Below are positions 8,202 to 16,452 of a DNA stretch of 64,000 bases, one piece after another. Each line of letters opens with the position of its first letter. The stretch's first letter is position 1. The position numbers were made by a program, and so were the translations under genes. Under the pieces are notes generated by a model. It saw only the letters and a list, made by a program, of their open reading frames with translations. It made no database searches and was not told the origin of the DNA. The stretch is from Methylophaga sp. OBS3 (GTDB lineage Bacteria > Pseudomonadota > Gammaproteobacteria > Nitrosococcales > Methylophagaceae): assembly GCF_026319325.1 (NCBI RefSeq), contig NZ_JAPDMU010000001.1:248001-312000 (forward strand), read 5' to 3'.

Positions 8202-9938
8202 ATGCGGCAAATTTGCATCATTTTTAGCCTGTTAGCAGTGCTTTTACCGTTGTCGGTAAATGCTACAACACCCGACGTTCGTGTGGTGATTGATGTTTCA
8301 GGCAGCATGAAACAAAACGATCCACAAAACCTTCGGGCGCCAGGTTTACGCTTGCTTAGCGGTTTATTGCCGCCCGATAGTGCATCGGGTGTCTGGACGT
8401 TTGCCTCTCAGGTAAACATGCTCGTGCCATGGCAAAGTGTCGATAATAAATGGCGTGATAATGCAAATAGTCAGTCGGCCAAAATTCACTCGCGTGGCTT
8501 ATTCACTAATATCGAGCAGGCGTTGAAAGATGCCATTTCGACGGCGCCAGAAAATAGTGATCGCGCGCGTAGTATAATTTTATTATCTGATGGTTTAGTT
8601 GATCTAAAAGCTGGTGAACAAGCCAGTAAACAATCACGCCAGCGCATCATTGATCAGTTATTACCCAAACTACAAAAACTTGGTTTTAAGGTGCATACCA
8701 TCGCCTTATCATCAACTGCCGATCATGCATTGCTAGAACAATTATCTCTCGCAACCAACGGTTGGTATCGCCAAGTAGATACAGCCGATCAGCTTGAGCG
8801 TGTGTTTCTGCATTTGTTTGAACAAGCAACGCAACGCGATAACGTTCCCATTAAAGATAATTATTTCAGCATTGATACCAGTGTTGAAGAAATGACAGTG
8901 CTGGTTTTCAGAGAACCAGATTCTGCAGCGGCAACGTTAATACAACCCGATCAACAAGTGCTCTCCGAAGCACAGCGTAGTGACCAATTACGCTGGCAGC
9001 ATGAAAAGCATTATGACTTGATTACCATTGAGAAGCCGATGGCTGGTGACTGGTTTATTGATGCACGTTTAGATCCTGATAATCGCGTGATGGTAGTGAC
9101 TGATCTTCAGTTGGAAACCAATGAGCTACCGAATAATGTATTGGTTGGTGAGCGTTTTGATATGACGGCAATGCTGACCGAAAATGGTGAGCCAATTAGC
9201 AAAGAAAACTTCTTAGCTTTAGTTGAGACTGAGCTCCAGCAGCTAGATCCTGATGGCGAGACTTTAACGAGTGAATTAGCACGAACCGCTGAAGATGCTA
9301 CCTATCGTGTTGAATTGGGTCAGTTATTTTCCTCTGGTCGTAACGATATTGTGATCACCGCCAAAAGTGCGACTTTTGAGCGCCAACGTCGACAATCAAT
9401 AAATGTCGTAGCTGTACCTTTAAATATTGAAGTTACGCAACTTACTGAAGCAAATCGTAGCCACCGTTTAAGTGTCACGGCAGATAGTGAATTACTTGAT
9501 TTAGATAGTTTAGAAATGACGGCACTGTTAACTGCGGCAGATAATAGTGAGTTTTCATTTAATGTCATGCGTCAAGATACCAACCATTGGCAGCTGACAC
9601 TGGCAGAGTTACAACCAAGTGTTGATTACCAGTTATCACTGCAAGTTCGAGGTTTAACGCCAGCTGGTCGTGATGTGTTTTTACAGCCACAAACACTGAC
9701 GATAAAAGATTCACAGCAACTGGTTTCGATTGACTCAGATGTTGCAAATATTGCCATTCCTGACGTTATAGAAGAGACCCCTGAGAGTGACTTACCGTCT
9801 GAAAAATCGGCTACTGAATGGTTATCACCAAATGTAATTTTAATGATAGGCAATGGCGTAATGTTATTACTGCTATTGGCCGGTATTTTGTGGTGGCGTC
9901 GTTATCAGCGACCACCTACCCCCGAGGAGATGTTGTAA
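8202..9938 (+). CDS. Membrane-anchored VWA-domain protein
   Basis: A 578-residue envelope protein of unknown job. A signal peptide ends near residue 21, then a von Willebrand A domain (about 25-210) with a complete metal-binding MIDAS: DVSGS at 31-35, Thr102 in LFTN and Asp130 in LSDG. The middle part (about 230-500) is beta-rich and Ig-like. A transmembrane helix (about 545-565) and a short basic cytoplasmic tail end the protein. The start at 8202 is preferred because GGAAA sits 6 bases upstream; an in-frame ATG at 8196 is possible. The acidic coiled-coil gene begins right after its stop codon, so the two are surely cotranscribed. VWA domains with a full MIDAS usually bind a protein partner through Mg2+. 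Confidence 0.8.
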   Translation: MRQICIIFSLLAVLLPLSVNATTPDVRVVIDVSGSMKQNDPQNLRAPGLRLLSGLLPPDSASGVWTFASQVNMLVPWQSVDNKWRDNANSQSAKIHSRGLFTNIEQALKDAISTAPENSDRARSIILLSDGLVDLKAGEQASKQSRQRIIDQLLPKLQKLGFKVHTIALSSTADHALLEQLSLATNGWYRQVDTADQLERVFLHLFEQATQRDNVPIKDNYFSIDTSVEEMTVLVFREPDSAAATLIQPDQQVLSEAQRSDQLRWQHEKHYDLITIEKPMAGDWFIDARLDPDNRVMVVTDLQLETNELPNNVLVGERFDMTAMLTENGEPISKENFLALVETELQQLDPDGETLTSELARTAEDATYRVELGQLFSSGRNDIVITAKSATFERQRRQSINVVAVPLNIEVTQLTEANRSHRLSVTADSELLDLDSLEMTALLTAADNSEFSFNVMRQDTNHWQLTLAELQPSVDYQLSLQVRGLTPAGRDVFLQPQTLTIKDSQQLVSIDSDVANIAIPDVIEETPESDLPSEKSATEWLSPNVILMIGNGVMLLLLLAGILWWRRYQRPPTPEEML

Positions 9939-12797
9939 ATGTCGTTAACAGATCCGGTTTTTGAATGGTTAGCCTTTGAGCTGGCAGGCATATTTGCCTT
10001 GTTGTTTGCGTGGACATTAATCCGTTTAGTCCGCAAAAATAAACAGATCCGTGAGGATTCAGCCAAAGCGGTAAAACTTATTAAACAAAAGCGTGAGGGG
10101 AGACGCCAGCAACTTGCTGTCATTTTGCAGACGCAATATGGCTTGAATGGTGAGTCGTTAGAAAGTGAGGTTGAGGCCTTACAACAGCGTGAGCGTGAGC
10201 TAAATAAAAACCTGCTTAGCCTCTACGTTACCCAAAACGGTAAAACGTTAAGTGCAATGCCTGACCAAATGGAGTCACTGCTAAACGCTGGTCTCGCACT
10301 AATGTCACCACAACGTGAGAATGAAGAGCAGCGCCAACAATTACAAACACTAGCCGCAGAAAATGCTGAACTGACAGCGACAGTAAGTCGTTTGCAACAG
10401 GCACTTGAAGAACAGGCATTAGCCGCTGAAGTTCCTGTCGATGAGTTTAATGAAGAAACTCAAGAAACAGACGATGAAGTGGAAGTTGTAGAGGAAACGG
10501 TTTTTTCTGATGATGTTGTTATTGCGTCAGTTTCAACTAGTGAAGCAGAGCCCGAAAACATTGAAGAATCATCAGTATTTGATGATGAAACATTAATGGA
10601 GACTCAGGAAGCAGAGCAACTCTATGCTGATGATGTAAATCAATTGCTTGATGGGTTTGAAATTGAGCTTGCAGATGCTACTCGCAATAGTGATGGCATC
10701 AGCAACGAAGCGCCGACAGTTGAAGATATTAACGTTGATATGTCTGAAGACGCTGCGCCTTCTGAGGTAACTGATGTCGAAGCTTTTCAAGATGAATTGA
10801 GCGATAACGTCGAAGATAGTGTTGATATTAGCGAATTCTCTGATGAAGTTATGACTGATGAACTTCAGGAGACTGATGAGCCTGTTAGTAAGAGTAAACA
10901 AAGTAGCTTGAGTAATTTTGCGAATTCCAACTGGCAGCCTGAAACGCCTGATGTTTATGGTAAGTATGTCCCAGAGCTTGAGCCAGAAATGGTGGTAGAA
11001 GCTGAACCTGAAATTACAGAAACCAAACCAAAGGCCAGCCTGAAGCAGTTTATGAATAGTAGTTGGCAGGCAACTACGCCACCTGTTTATGGACTTCATG
11101 CATCGATTTCAGAACCGCTTGAAGAAATCGAAGAACTAGATGAATTAGCCGCGGTTACTGAGACAAACCTATTAGATGAAAGCTTAAACGAAGAGCCTGA
11201 AGTTCAATCCGCACAGAATGTTGCTGAAGAGTGGGTCGATTTTAATGAGTTTGATCTTGGTGTAAGTGGATCAGACACTGCTGCCGAAGCCGAAGCCGAA
11301 GCCGAAGCCGAAGCCGAAGCCGAAGCCGAAGCCGAAGCCGAAGCCGAAGCCGAAGCCGAAGCCGAAGCCAAAGCGGCGATCTTTGATGATGAAGAGCTTA
11401 TTGCTGAGGAGTCAAAACACGGCGGTCCAACGGGGGTAGAAAAATATATTCAGTCGCGGCTAGAGTCTTCACCTGTTGATGACTCTGATGAAACGAGAGT
11501 TGATGACGAATTTACGGTTTCTTTGGCCGATAACCAAAACATTTCTGAAGACGCTGAAGTAGTTAGAAATGAGGCTGAAACTGAAGCCGACAAACTAAGT
11601 CGTTTGATGGCGCAGCAGTCGGAAGTTAATGAAGTAGTCGAGCCGGAAGTAGCAGAACCATCAACAAATTCAACAGAAGATCAAGCAATTGAACAGTTGG
11701 ATGAATTAGCAAGATTGCGTCGTCGACTACGCGAAAAAACGGAAGCGTTAAAAGCGGCTAAACCGATGGTTGTTGAAGAGCCAGAAGTTAGCGTTGACGT
11801 TAATCAAAGCGAAGCAACGGATATTGAGCCGCTAAATGAAATTCCCAAAAGCAATATTATTGAAATGGCAGGGTTTAGTTCGATTGCCCAAGATAATGAC
11901 ATTTTGGTTGAGGACTCTGACACAGGCGTATCAGAGGAAGATATTGCCAATGAAATAGATGAGCCTGATGTTGAGGTGAATCAAGAGTGGGATTTATCTT
12001 CAAAGCTGCAAGCAGGCGAGGACTTTACGTCTAGTGATGTTGAGCTATCAACAGTTGAGTCCGAAAATGAAATTGAAGAACTGGACTTATCTGCCGAGTT
12101 TGAACTGCCTGAAGCGCATGAAGAGCTGACTGCGAATGAATCAGATGTTGAAACGTTAGATTTGTCTTCGGAGTTTGCTTCAATAGAAGATGATTTTGCT
12201 GAAGATGATGTTTTATTAGACGTTATTATGGAAGAAGGAGAGGCAGATGCCGCCGAAGCAGCATCACAGTCTTCTGAAGAGAATGAATTAGACATGGATG
12301 CCTTAATGGCCTCAGCATCAGAGGTTGATGAAGTTGATACGTTTGAGTCTGATTCAGTGCTTGAAGAACAAGTCAAAGTTGATGACGTTGAAAACAAAAC
12401 TACATCAAATGATATTGATGATTTTGCTGCAGCACTGGCTGCAGAAGCCGCACAAGCAGAGCAAGAACGTTTAGAAACTGAATCTCAAATTGCTGAATTT
12501 GATACTGAGTTGCAGCCGCCATTACCTGAGCAGGATGCGCTCAGTGATTTGATGTCTGAAGTCGGGGATTTACAACGTTTACAACCGGCAACATCAGAGC
12601 AAAATGATGACTTGAATGCCGCAGCTGATCTGCCATTACCGGATAACGCTTCGCTTAATAAATTGATGGAAGAGGTTAGAGAGTTACAACAAAACCCTGA
12701 CTTTAAACCTGTCGAAGAAAAAGGCCAGCAGGACTTGCAGCAGATCTTGTCGCACATTCCACGCTTTGGCGGTAACCGGGATGGTGGCAAAAGCTAA
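9939..12797 (+). CDS. Large acidic coiled-coil inner-membrane protein
   Basis: Not recognised as a named family. The 952 residues start with one membrane helix (about 12-30) followed by basic residues, which predicts a cytoplasmic C-terminal part. A coiled coil (about 36-165) comes next, then about 780 residues very rich in Glu, Asp and Ser, probably disordered. Inside this are two copies of an SL..F.NS.WQ..TP.VYG motif (about 322-344 and 366-388), an (Ala-Glu) run from a hexanucleotide repeat (about 449-476), a helical segment near 585-605, and two C-terminal copies of an LP..D.L..LM.EV..LQ motif (about 860-880 and 898-918). The layout recalls the acidic cytoplasmic part of FimV, but no LysM or FimV C-terminal domain is seen. 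It begins at the VWA stop codon with GAGGAG upstream. Confidence 0.75.
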   Translation: MSLTDPVFEWLAFELAGIFALLFAWTLIRLVRKNKQIREDSAKAVKLIKQKREGRRQQLAVILQTQYGLNGESLESEVEALQQRERELNKNLLSLYVTQNGKTLSAMPDQMESLLNAGLALMSPQRENEEQRQQLQTLAAENAELTATVSRLQQALEEQALAAEVPVDEFNEETQETDDEVEVVEETVFSDDVVIASVSTSEAEPENIEESSVFDDETLMETQEAEQLYADDVNQLLDGFEIELADATRNSDGISNEAPTVEDINVDMSEDAAPSEVTDVEAFQDELSDNVEDSVDISEFSDEVMTDELQETDEPVSKSKQSSLSNFANSNWQPETPDVYGKYVPELEPEMVVEAEPEITETKPKASLKQFMNSSWQATTPPVYGLHASISEPLEEIEELDELAAVTETNLLDESLNEEPEVQSAQNVAEEWVDFNEFDLGVSGSDTAAEAEAEAEAEAEAEAEAEAEAEAEAEAEAKAAIFDDEELIAEESKHGGPTGVEKYIQSRLESSPVDDSDETRVDDEFTVSLADNQNISEDAEVVRNEAETEADKLSRLMAQQSEVNEVVEPEVAEPSTNSTEDQAIEQLDELARLRRRLREKTEALKAAKPMVVEEPEVSVDVNQSEATDIEPLNEIPKSNIIEMAGFSSIAQDNDILVEDSDTGVSEEDIANEIDEPDVEVNQEWDLSSKLQAGEDFTSSDVELSTVESENEIEELDLSAEFELPEAHEELTANESDVETLDLSSEFASIEDDFAEDDVLLDVIMEEGEADAAEAASQSSEENELDMDALMASASEVDEVDTFESDSVLEEQVKVDDVENKTTSNDIDDFAAALAAEAAQAEQERLETESQIAEFDTELQPPLPEQDALSDLMSEVGDLQRLQPATSEQNDDLNAAADLPLPDNASLNKLMEEVRELQQNPDFKPVEEKGQQDLQQILSHIPRFGGNRDGGKS
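11283..11366 (+). repeat. Perfect 14-copy GCCGAA hexanucleotide repeat
   Basis: Fourteen uninterrupted GCCGAA units, then one degenerate GCCAAA unit, inside the acidic coiled-coil gene. Each unit encodes Ala-Glu, so gain or loss of units changes the protein length without shifting the frame. The absence of any synonymous change argues for recent expansion. Confidence 0.97.
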
Positions 12798-12873
12798 TAC
12801 TGATGTCGTTGATTTTTTAACGCAAACAGCGTCAATTTGGTAAAATTTCCGGCTGACTTCAGCTGGAATTCCT

Positions 12874-14208
12874 ATGACAGATAAGATTCATCAAGTCGCC
12901 ATTGTCGGTGGTGGTGTTTGTGGCACAGCATTACTTTATATGTTGGCCGAGTATACCGATATCAATGATATTGTTTTGGTCGAGAAGTACGACTCTGTTG
13001 CGAAAGTAAATTCGCATAGTCGCAACAATAGTCAAACGATTCATTGTGGTGATATTGAAACTAATTACACACTGGAAAAAGCCAGTAAAGTAAAAGCCGC
13101 GGCACAAATGCTGGTGAATTTTGCTAAGCGTTTGCCAGAAGCCGACAAAATCATTTTTAAATATCCAAAAATGGTTTTAGGTGTCGGTGAGACAGAGTGT
13201 CGATTGTTGCGTCAGCGTTACCAAAGTTTCCGCGAAGTTTTTCCAGAAATGAAGTTACTGGAAAAAGCCGACATCGGTGCCGTCGAACCTAATGTGGTGA
13301 TGGCAAATGGCACTATGCGTCCAGAACCTTGTGTTGCCTTAGCGGTTTTAGATGATTACAGCGCGGTGGATTACCAGCAGTTATCACAAGCATTTGTTCG
13401 TGAAGCAAAAAAACACACAGATAAAAGCCTGAATGTGGTGCTCAATAATCAGATCGAAGACATCGTTGAGCAAGATGGCGTCTTTACCTTAATCAGCAAA
13501 GATAATGTTATTAAGGCGCGTAGCGTCGTTGTCTCAGCTGGTGGCCACAGCTTGTTGTTGGCTCAACAAATGGGCTATGGCTTAGAGTTTTCATGCTTAC
13601 CTGTTGCCGGTAGCTTTTATTTCACACCGCAAAAACTTAACGGCAAGGTGTATACCGTTCAAAACGATAAACTGCCGTTTGCTGCTGTTCACGGCGATCC
13701 GGATGTACTGGTTGAAGGTAAAACCCGTTTTGGGCCTACAGCTTTATTGTTACCGCTACTTGAGCGTTATAACAGCAGCACCTTCTTTGAGTTTTTACGG
13801 GTATTGAGGCTTGATAGCCGTGTCTTACGCGTATTTTGGGATCTATTCCGGGTTAAAGATATCCGTAACTACATCTTGAAAAACTTCCTGTTTGAAGTGC
13901 CTTTACTACGACGTTGGTTGTTTTTGAAAGATGCTCGCAAAATCGTGCCATCATTGGAATTGAAAGATATCCAATTTGCTAAAGGCTATGGTGGTGTCAG
14001 ACCGCAATTGATTGATAAAGCTAATGCCAAGCTGATGCTGGGTGAGGCCAAAATCAATCCAGGTACCGGCATTATTTTTAATATGACGCCGTCACCAGGT
14101 GGTACGAGCTGTTTGGAAAATGCAGAAAAAGATATGCGTATTGTGGCGACACGCCTGCAAGCGCAGATCAATGAAGCCAAACTGGAAGAAACTCTTCGTA
14201 ACGTCTAA
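12874..14208 (+). CDS. FAD-dependent oxidoreductase, malate:quinone oxidoreductase-like
   Basis: A 444-residue flavoprotein with an N-terminal dinucleotide fold (VAIVGGGVCGTALLYML, about 8-24), an acidic residue ending the second strand (VLVEKYD), and a SRNNSQTIHCG segment that matches the NN.GTGH region of malate:quinone oxidoreductases. The C-terminal TPSPGGTSCLENAEKD matches the family's SPGAS motif. Classical Mqo proteins are about 490-550 residues, so this is a short, divergent member, and the substrate (malate or another 2-hydroxy acid) is not certain. Several hydrophobic-basic segments at 300-350 suggest membrane contact. Its stop codon overlaps the greB start codon by one base. Confidence 0.68.
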   Translation: MTDKIHQVAIVGGGVCGTALLYMLAEYTDINDIVLVEKYDSVAKVNSHSRNNSQTIHCGDIETNYTLEKASKVKAAAQMLVNFAKRLPEADKIIFKYPKMVLGVGETECRLLRQRYQSFREVFPEMKLLEKADIGAVEPNVVMANGTMRPEPCVALAVLDDYSAVDYQQLSQAFVREAKKHTDKSLNVVLNNQIEDIVEQDGVFTLISKDNVIKARSVVVSAGGHSLLLAQQMGYGLEFSCLPVAGSFYFTPQKLNGKVYTVQNDKLPFAAVHGDPDVLVEGKTRFGPTALLLPLLERYNSSTFFEFLRVLRLDSRVLRVFWDLFRVKDIRNYILKNFLFEVPLLRRWLFLKDARKIVPSLELKDIQFAKGYGGVRPQLIDKANAKLMLGEAKINPGTGIIFNMTPSPGGTSCLENAEKDMRIVATRLQAQINEAKLEETLRNV

Positions 14209-14675
14209 TGGCTAGCTCGCCATATATCACACCAAATGGCATGTTCCTGATGAATCAGGAACTCAGCCAGCGCTGGCAACGCCGTAGAGAGGTTGTTCAA
14301 GCCTTAGCGGCGGCTGCGGCTGAGGGCGATCGCAGCGAAAACGCTGAATATATTTATCGCAAAAAAGAGTTGCGAGAACTTGACCGGCGTATTCGTTATT
14401 TGCAAAAGCGCATTCCGGATTTAAAAGTTGTTCACGATATCCCAGATAATCCCGATAAGATTTTCTTTGCCGCTTACGTGACCCTGGAAACAGAGAGTGG
14501 CGATGAAGTTGAGTATCGTATTGTCGGGCCAGATGAAATTGATCATGAAAAAGGCAATATCAGTGTTGATTCACCTTTAGCGAGAGCCTTGTTAGCAAAA
14601 ACCGTCGATGATGAAGTCGTGATTCATATTGCCGATGGTCGTAAGCAATACTTTGTTGTCTCTATTCGCTACTAA
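14208..14675 (+). CDS. greB: Transcription elongation factor GreB
   Basis: Rescues backtracked RNA polymerase by stimulating cleavage of the transcript 3' end. The 155-residue protein has the N-terminal coiled coil with the acidic tip (EGDRSENAEYIYRKKELRELDRRIRYL, about 39-65) carrying the catalytic D and E, then the FKBP-like C-terminal domain. The YIYRKKELRE sequence is the usual GreB signature separating it from GreA. The start codon overlaps the stop codon of the preceding oxidoreductase gene (TAATG), which implies translational coupling. Confidence 0.93.
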   Translation: MASSPYITPNGMFLMNQELSQRWQRRREVVQALAAAAAEGDRSENAEYIYRKKELRELDRRIRYLQKRIPDLKVVHDIPDNPDKIFFAAYVTLETESGDEVEYRIVGPDEIDHEKGNISVDSPLARALLAKTVDDEVVIHIADGRKQYFVVSIRY

Positions 14676-14680
14676 GCAAA

Positions 14681-15298
14681 TCAATATAGGCTTGCAATAA
14701 CATCAAGCTTTTCCGCTTCAGGAAATTGCATTAAAGATACTGTAACGTCATCTGCACTAACGTTTAGGGCAGCTATAGTTTCAGTGAGTTCATTAATAAC
14801 TTCAATGTGTTTTACGGTATTAAATTCGTTACGAATATAGTGCAAGGTACCGATATAAATCACCCCCGCATCTTTCGGGACATCGAAGTAAAAACCTCCC
14901 GGAAACCATAAACGTTCTTGCTTTAGCGCATCTAAGAACATGAAGCCGCCATTTAACCATGTAGTGCGCTTATCAAGCTCTACCATAAATGGCTGGCCCC
15001 ACTGGACTTCAATCGTTTGTTGCCAATCTGATCCACCTAATTGGGCGCTAGCCGGTTGGTTGTTAGGCCCCGTTGCCATAAAAACGGTATTAATAATTCG
15101 CTCATCACCAACCACGTTCCAATGTGTTTGTTGCTCAATGTCAGTTAAAACCGATGGTGTTAAAACAAAGCGTCCAATGACCACAACTTTATTTGGTGAT
15201 GATACTTGGCCTTTTGTGGTGTGTTGAACCATTTTTGGCATGCCACAACCGGCAATAAATAGCGCGGTTACAAGCACACATAAAATTTTAAATTTCAT
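14681..15298 (-). CDS. Putative lipoprotein of unknown function (downstream member of pair)
   Basis: A 205-residue protein with a lipoprotein signal peptide ending in IAGC (Cys at about 18). The start at 15298 is chosen because it places that signal at the N-terminus; the longer frame reaches into the upstream gene. The mature part contains FNGG-like turns, a GGFYFDVP segment and GTLHYI, suggesting a beta-rich fold. No known family was recognised. It overlaps the end of the neighbouring lipoprotein gene by 11 bases and ends 5 bases from the convergent greB stop codon. Confidence 0.75.
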   Translation of the reverse strand: MKFKILCVLVTALFIAGCGMPKMVQHTTKGQVSSPNKVVVIGRFVLTPSVLTDIEQQTHWNVVGDERIINTVFMATGPNNQPASAQLGGSDWQQTIEVQWGQPFMVELDKRTTWLNGGFMFLDALKQERLWFPGGFYFDVPKDAGVIYIGTLHYIRNEFNTVKHIEVINELTETIAALNVSADDVTVSLMQFPEAEKLDVIASLY

Positions 15299-15857
15299 GG
15301 GCGCGAATCGCGGCGCGAAGGCGGGCTTCAATCTCTGGTTTATCAGCAGCATCTGGCAACATCGCTTTCAGCATGTCGTATTCAGATGGACCATTCTCAA
15401 CAGGATAAATATCAAATTGGTCTTGTTCGAATAAGCCCGTGTCGACTTCGACTAGTTTATAAGCACCTAGGTTATACACACCAGGTTCGGTTGCACGGAC
15501 ACGACCAATATCATCACCTTGTTTACCAAAGTCATAGTTGTAAATGGTGTTGCCACACAGACCGATACATTTTCTGCCGGTCGCACTACTTAACCCAAAC
15601 GAACCATTTGGAAATGCGAAAGAGTAATAAAGAAAGCCGCCTTGGAATTCGACAACTTTAACATTGAAATAGGGTAGATCAGTTTTGGGTAGATATTGAT
15701 AAATAGTGACGTTATGTAACTCATTGGCATCTACATCGCTGATATCAAGCCAGCCATAAATTGCTGATCTATCTGCGAAATTGGTAACACGCTCACCACC
15801 TGGTGTGACGCATGCAGAACTGAGAAGGGCGAAAAAAGAGATGGCTAACCATTTCAT
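15288..15857 (-). CDS. Putative lipoprotein of unknown function (upstream member of pair)
   Basis: A 189-residue protein beginning MKWLAISFFALLSSAC, a short signal sequence ending in a cysteine. Its lipobox is not ideal (Ser at -3), so lipidation is likely rather than certain. The mature part has WLDISDVDANEL, a GGFLYYSFAFPNGSFGL stretch and a cysteine pair (KCIGLC). It is probably cotranslated with the next lipoprotein gene, which starts inside its last codons. The start at 15857 is chosen for the signal peptide. The function is unknown. Confidence 0.72.
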   Translation of the reverse strand: MKWLAISFFALLSSACVTPGGERVTNFADRSAIYGWLDISDVDANELHNVTIYQYLPKTDLPYFNVKVVEFQGGFLYYSFAFPNGSFGLSSATGRKCIGLCGNTIYNYDFGKQGDDIGRVRATEPGVYNLGAYKLVEVDTGLFEQDQFDIYPVENGPSEYDMLKAMLPDAADKPEIEARLRAAIRAHEI

Positions 15858-15959
15858 GGGAATGTGCAGTCCTTTGTCTGAGTTTTTAAAAATAGTATGG
15901 CGTATATGAAAAGGCATTCCAATTCATTATTGGATTTTTATATGACTATTTAATTAATA

Positions 15960-15979
15960 ATGATATGTTGTATCATATC
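15960..15979 (+). promoter_or_regulatory. AT-rich palindrome, candidate Zur operator
   Basis: Two nested dyads, ATGATA-N5-TATCAT (15960-15976) and GATATG-N6-CATATC (15962-15979), lie about 60-80 bases before the dksA2-like gene. The sequence resembles the AT-rich ATGTTAT-type Zur boxes of gammaproteobacteria in about 10 of 14 aligned positions. Zur control is inferred mainly from the three genes that follow. Confidence 0.45.
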
Positions 15980-16041
15980 TAGTGTTGAGGTTGAAAAAGA
16001 CACGCACCAAATTATAAGGCAGGTAATGATGAATAAAAGTG

Positions 16042-16452
16042 ATGTACCAAATGGATGAAGAAACCATTTTGCAGGCATCCGAAGCGGATTACATGAATGC
16101 TGAGCAATTAACTTTTTTTGATTTGCGGCTTCGCAAGCTTCGCGAACAAACCCTGCGAGAAATCGAAAACATCAAACAAGAAATTGGCCATGGCAATCAA
16201 GTCAGTGATGTGAGTGATAGGGCAACACTTGAAGAGGAAGCGATGTTGGTGCTGCGAATTGCTGATCGTAAGCAGCATCTCATCCGAAAAATTGATGCGG
16301 CAAGACAACGTATTCGATCTCATGAATACGGCTACTGCTTAGAAAGTGGCGAGCCTATCGGTATTGCCCGATTGTTAATTCGGCCGACGGCAGAGTACTG
16401 CACAGAAATTAAAACGATAAATGAACAACGAGAGGGCTCATATGAAGATTAA
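16042..16452 (+). CDS. DksA2-like RNA polymerase-binding protein (reduced zinc finger)
   Basis: A secondary-channel regulator of RNA polymerase in the DksA/TraR family. Ordinary DksA has a four-cysteine zinc finger. Here only two cysteines remain (YGYCLES and EYCTEI); the others are Ser and Ile. This is the pattern of zinc-independent DksA2, which replaces DksA when zinc is scarce. The coiled-coil tip keeps DRATLEEE, with the Asp and Ala needed for activity. The start is uncertain: ATGs at 16042 and 16051 are both in frame and neither has a good ribosome-binding site. The best one points to a short frame at 16026. The end overlaps the COG0523 gene by 11 bases. Confidence 0.85.
   Translation: MYQMDEETILQASEADYMNAEQLTFFDLRLRKLREQTLREIENIKQEIGHGNQVSDVSDRATLEEEAMLVLRIADRKQHLIRKIDAARQRIRSHEYGYCLESGEPIGIARLLIRPTAEYCTEIKTINEQREGSYED

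Noticed and set aside
10593-11099. 168-codon open frame on the minus strand inside the acidic coiled-coil gene
   Set aside because: The opposite strand has a long gene with clear repeats and coupling to the VWA gene. This frame arises from acidic codon bias and shows no family features.
11283-11366. Tandem repeat as a possible CRISPR array
   Set aside because: The 6-base units are contiguous with no spacers and encode Ala-Glu in frame.
11981-12397. 138-codon serine-rich open frame on the minus strand
   Set aside because: Its Ser/Ala-rich composition is the mirror image of Glu/Asp codons on the plus strand; no ribosome-binding site or domain.
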